Shown: positions 60,351 through 64,000 of the stretch, in pieces | How the letters are laid out: every line of letters begins with the position of its first letter | Position numbering within the stretch: the stretch's first letter is position 1 | Source: Lanius collurio | Lineage: Eukaryota > Chordata > Aves > Passeriformes > Laniidae | Assembly: GCA_020086605.1 (NCBI GenBank) | Contig: JACBWW010000012.1 | Coordinates: 14,507,855-14,571,854 of the forward strand | Length of the DNA: 64,000 nt | Direction of reading: 5' to 3' | Translations under genes and position numbers: made by a program | The notes under the pieces: model-generated | Seen by the model: only the letters and a program-made list of their open reading frames with translations | What the model was told of the DNA's origin: nothing | Database searches by the model: none

Positions 60351-62947
60351 GCTTATGTACTTTTGTATGTATTTTAACTGCAAAATACCAGCACACAGGC
60401 ATTCCTCAAGGAACTTGTGTGAATTTTACCAGTGGATCATTTCCAGTCCCTCCAACATTGCATCTCTGCCGTCAGCAACTAATGAGTTAAGGATGATAAA
60501 TACCATTAACAAAGGAAAGAGGATCTTTCCTTTGTTTCCCAAAGAATGCGGAAGCCTGAATTCTGGCAATGTATTTTTATATTCAGCAAAGTTCCCTAAG
60601 CGGACAATTTTGCTTCTAGCTTTGTTTATTATTCTACCTTAAAAAAATTATGCTTCGATTATCCAGACAGCAATCATACTGTAAAAGTAATTAAAATTTT
60701 TATTTCCTATCACTGATTGTATCTGTGTGTGTATTTCCCCTTGTAGAAAAATAATGGGAAAATGTACACTAAAATGTACAGCAACACCTTAAATCCATAT
60801 AGTGGGACTCCATTTCATGGAGAAAGTCTTACGAGGGCAAAGGAGAATTACATATAATCTCAATCATAATCAGTCATTAAATATTAAGCCACCAAATACG
60901 CCTATGAACAGCATTTCAGATGTTACATTTGCCACTGATACTCCAAAAGGGGCCCAAATAAACCACTCATGCCACAAACAAAAAAAAAATGGTTTCAGGT
61001 TTGTTGGTTTTCTGTATAAACTATAAAACACAAAGCTTGGCCCTACCATCTCTCCTTATGCTGGTTAATGTTTGGGTCTTCAATTAATTCCGAAGGGATT
61101 GTTTTACAGAGCCAGGAGAAAAGGATTCATTGAGCACTAACAGCAGTCATAGCTTCACACAACAATTTCACAAGGAAAGGTCTCAACGATACAAATAATG
61201 TATACATGCATAACAGAATTTACTGAACAGACTATAAGTTAGCAAAATATCAATAAAAACCATTGACTCAAGTATCTGATTAAAAACACAGAGCATTTTA
61301 TTGTTCTTTTGAACCTGCCAGTTACGAGCCTTATTGACCTTTTCTGTAATGAGGGGGCAAATGTTCTGTGTTATTCAGCAAACAAAATTACCAGAAATAA
61401 CAGACAGCAAATTTCCCCAAGAAAAATGGCTCTGTTTTTAAAAGTTATTTGCAAATGTGTCTATATTTTAAAATTAAACACATTTAACTAGTAAAATCTG
61501 TGCATTTATACTTGAAGTCTAAATGATATTGCAATTCTATGAGAAAGATAAGAAGAACAATCAATATATTAAAAAACCCACAACTGTCTGCAAGTATAGC
61601 CAGGACTAATAAAAGGGAAAAAACCTGAAGTTTTATACGAAGTGCAGTTTTGCTTGTAAATCTTTTTCCTCCCCCTTCAAGTTTCACATATATTTTTTAA
61701 ATAGTTTAATTTCTACCTCCTAGCTTTGGATATTATTAGAGAAAGAAAACATTTGAGGAATAAATGTTATAAATATTTATTCTTTTAAATTATGCCAGAT
61801 AGTCAAGTTATTAACATGCCAGTTTAACACAGGTCTAGTCAAAACCACGCGGTACCATTTTAAGTGAGGCCCCTGGTCTGTCAGCCCACATACACAAGGA
61901 CAGTGTCTCGGTATGGAAGAGAGAAGAATGCAGTACAGCAAGGGCTAAGTCAGAGGCAAATTGTACTTCAAGTTTTCAATGAATGTGGGGGAAGAGTAAG
62001 GTCCATCCATCCTACTCAGAAGGCTGCCTGCTGAATTCCCATAAACTGGCTTACACAGCGCTTCCAAAAACAACCTGCTCACACCTCTGTTGTTTCCTTC
62101 TACCTGATGTACCCTTATCTTGTTGAAAAAACAGATGCAAACTGATTCTCAGTTGAAGGGTTTACGGTAGTGTACACAGCAGACATCATGCTTCCCTATA
62201 TAATGTGGTGTTCTTCGCCATCAGATACTGTTGGTCATTTGCATAGATAGTAATGGCAGAATAAAAAAGGCAGAGAAGTAACTGCTCTGTCTCTTTCTTT
62301 CCAAGGAGTTACACTACCTTTCTGCACGCTTCTAAACTTTTAACTGGAATAACGCAAAGGGTGGAAGCAGCTGAAAAGGATCTAGACTTCATACCAGGAT
62401 TTTTCCCCCTACATGTCTTTGACAAGCTAGCAAAGTGCATACCTGTACATTTAAATACAAATAGGGAAACTACGTTGCAAAGGAGGGGCACACAAGGACA
62501 GATGTTCACATCTCATACTGGACTGGAGGCAATCCTAAACCTGCACGATAGGAATACATCCAATACGGAACCATTCATAAAGACCTTTTGCCATACACTG
62601 TGACCACGAATATTTTACCCCTGCTTTTGCAGAGTAATCTGCAATCAAAGAGGTAGCATAAAGAATGAAATATTTTTAAGTCCTTCTGGTATAACCCACC
62701 CCCTGAGTTAAATGCTGACAGCTACAGAAAGAACATGCAGCACTATCTAGTCAGAGGCAGCACTGTGAATACATTCAATTAAAACTGCGAAGCATAATCT
62801 TGAAAAAGAGGATACGGCAACTACATTTCCCACCAGGAGCTAGACTGCACCTCAAGTGATACATTACATGCTCTTGCAAGGTGGAATATTTCTTCCTTCC
62901 CATGACAAAAAAAAAAGAAAAAATCTTGCAGAGGTGGAAACACTTAC
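60351..62947. other. Non-coding, no recognised feature
   Basis: AT-rich DNA with short frames only. If the minus-strand promoter at 63 kb is real, this is the proximal part of its first intron. Confidence 0.4.
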
Positions 62948-63150
62948 CTTAATTTCTTTTTGGGAAAAAAAAAAAGAATCAACAAAAGAGCCCGTCTCCA
63001 GCACCTCGAAGAGGAAATGCATCTGAGGAGATGCCGGCGACAGCGAGCGGAGCCGTGAGGCAGCAGCGAGGCAGGGCGGCCGCGGCCGTGCCCCCTTTCC
63101 CGGCAGCAGGCATGACAATGCGCGAACACCCCCTCCACGGCACAGCAGGC
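62948..63150 (-). other. Possible first exon with CpG-rich start, minus strand
   Basis: On the minus strand, GAAATTAAG|GTAAGTG puts a consensus splice donor with last exon base 62948. Upstream, 62990-63130 is the only CpG-dense non-LTR patch in the window, with about 17 CpGs in some 150 bases, including GCGGCCGCGGCCGTG. This suggests a small CpG-island promoter feeding an exon that ends at 62948. A frame with an ATG near 63022 (MHFLFEVLETGSFVDS...) stays open into the donor in phase 0 but matches nothing I know, so the exon is more safely viewed as 5' UTR. The left (donor) end is motif-defined; the right (TSS) end is a guess. Confidence 0.35.
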
Positions 63151-63315
63151 AACTGTAGCCAGGAGACAGAGGTGCTTAAATTAGAAAACCGCTGCCAGAG
63201 GAAATAAACGGGAACCACAGCGACCCCCTCGACCCCAGCAGCTATCAAATCCGGGAAGATATAGTGCACATCTGTTTTACGAGGCCCCCAGGGAGCTCCT
63301 ACTCCAGCTACTTAC

Positions 63316-63352
63316 CCTGTCTGCATTATTAATAGATGTTAATGGCGCCATT
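63316..63352 (-). other. Possible alternative short first exon, minus strand
   Basis: A minus-strand TATA-like TTATAAAG (63376-63383) lies about 30 bases upstream of the palindrome TAATGGCGCCATTA (63340-63353). It is followed by a donor ACAGG|GTAAGT with last exon base 63316. An ATG in ATAATGG opens a 12-codon stub (MAPLTSINNADR) to the donor. This arrangement fits a short alternative first exon, but every element is a short motif. Confidence 0.22.
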
Positions 63353-63375
63353 ATATCGAAAAGAAGCCTCTTCCT

Positions 63376-63383
63376 CTTTATAA
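63376..63383 (-). promoter_or_regulatory. TATA-like motif, minus strand
   Basis: Minus-strand TTATAAAG, at the right distance (about 30 bases) from a possible start near 63350. A palindromic kappaB-like GGAAATTCC lies next to it at 63387-63395. Supports, but does not prove, a core promoter. Confidence 0.25.
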
Positions 63384-64000
63384 TATGGAAATTCCAAAAT
63401 TCCAAGTTAGGTTTGTTTGTGGTTTTGTAATTAAAAAAAAAGGAAGCGAAAAAAACCCTGCACCCCATGAGGCAGTAAACGGCATCTTGGTCCTGCAAAC
63501 TGCAGAGCTGCACCCTCTCCCTTCACCCTGCCTTCCCCAGTCATCCTCAATATACTGATTTGGTAGACAAAATCAATACAAAGCAGCAAACAACTGCAAT
63601 AAAGCGAACAGGCAGACAAAGACTTCCTGCCATAAGGCAACTCCTGAATGCACAATTTTATTTTTAATAAGGTTCTGAAATTTTTCAGCTAGAGCACATA
63701 CATGTGTATTCCAATGAAAATGATGCAGTATAAAGAACAGCATAATCCCATAAAGTTCCTATTTTTCTTACCTAAATACATAGTTTATTTCTTCAGCAGA
63801 AGTTATCTGTCACCTCAAAAAGTATTATTTAGACTGACTCGACGATAAAGTATCTTCTGTCAAGCCTTTGATTTAGTTGATGAATAAAGGAATGTGATCC
63901 TAAAGTATCCCTAGGCTGTGTTTTTGTTAATGCCTGGATTTCCTCCGGGTCCATTCATCCTCAAGGTAGGTGTACTGCAGTCATGCACCAAAGTGTCAAA
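63384..64000. other. Upstream flank of the putative minus-strand promoter
   Basis: No gene. A further minus-strand donor consensus TTTAG|GTAAGAA (last exon base 63772) could belong to another alternative first exon. An A9 tract is at 63432-63440. Nothing else is recognised before the window ends. Confidence 0.3.

Overview
The window is vertebrate nuclear DNA, almost certainly from a bird and probably a songbird or another neoavian. The main reasons are: an avian-type CR1 LINE at 4504-5216 ending in the CR1 octamer ATTCTATG; a complete 1,337-bp LTR at 15083-16419 with avian endogenous-retrovirus ends (TGTAGTGGG... / ...AACCACAACA) and a 5-bp target duplication; the 3' part of another avian LTR at 1-516; and no bacterial-type operons. 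No long coding region can be supported. Open frames on both strands are short, overlap one another and match no protein family I recognise, so the window is best read as intergenic or intronic DNA.

Layout. 1-16.4 kb is relatively repeat-rich: partial LTR, CR1 scraps, a 5'-truncated CR1, a palindromic MITE-like fossil (13771-13877) and the solo LTR. From about 11.6 kb, and especially 18-20.2, 35.2-36.7, 40.3, 44-45, 49.2, 54.2-54.4, 58.8 and 60.1-60.4 kb, there are AT-rich single-copy blocks. They are dense in homeodomain (TAAT), POU-octamer, GATA and SOX-like motifs and contain retained CpGs. This is the appearance of developmental conserved non-coding elements (CNEs), but conservation itself cannot be seen from one sequence. 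Older repeats (a decayed CR1 at 45.3-45.8 kb and MIR/tRNA-SINE scraps near 34.0 and 37.6 kb) lie between them.

Right end. Around 62.95-63.4 kb there is a small CpG-rich patch, a minus-strand TATA-like motif, and minus-strand splice-donor consensus sites at 62948 and 63316, with another at 63772. The most economical model is that a minus-strand promoter and first exon(s) lie here, so that the rest of the window would be its first intron or flank, carrying enhancers. On the plus strand two weak internal-exon candidates (11515-11623, 20642-20983) have acceptor and donor consensus and compatible phase.

The most unusual local structures are a perfect 14-bp inverted repeat with a 2-nt loop (51605-51634), a perfect 20-bp palindrome containing an ideal p53-type half-site (34427-34446), a 15/16-bp inverted repeat within a putative enhancer (54255-54369), and the MITE fossil. 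I found no convincing undescribed biochemical system.
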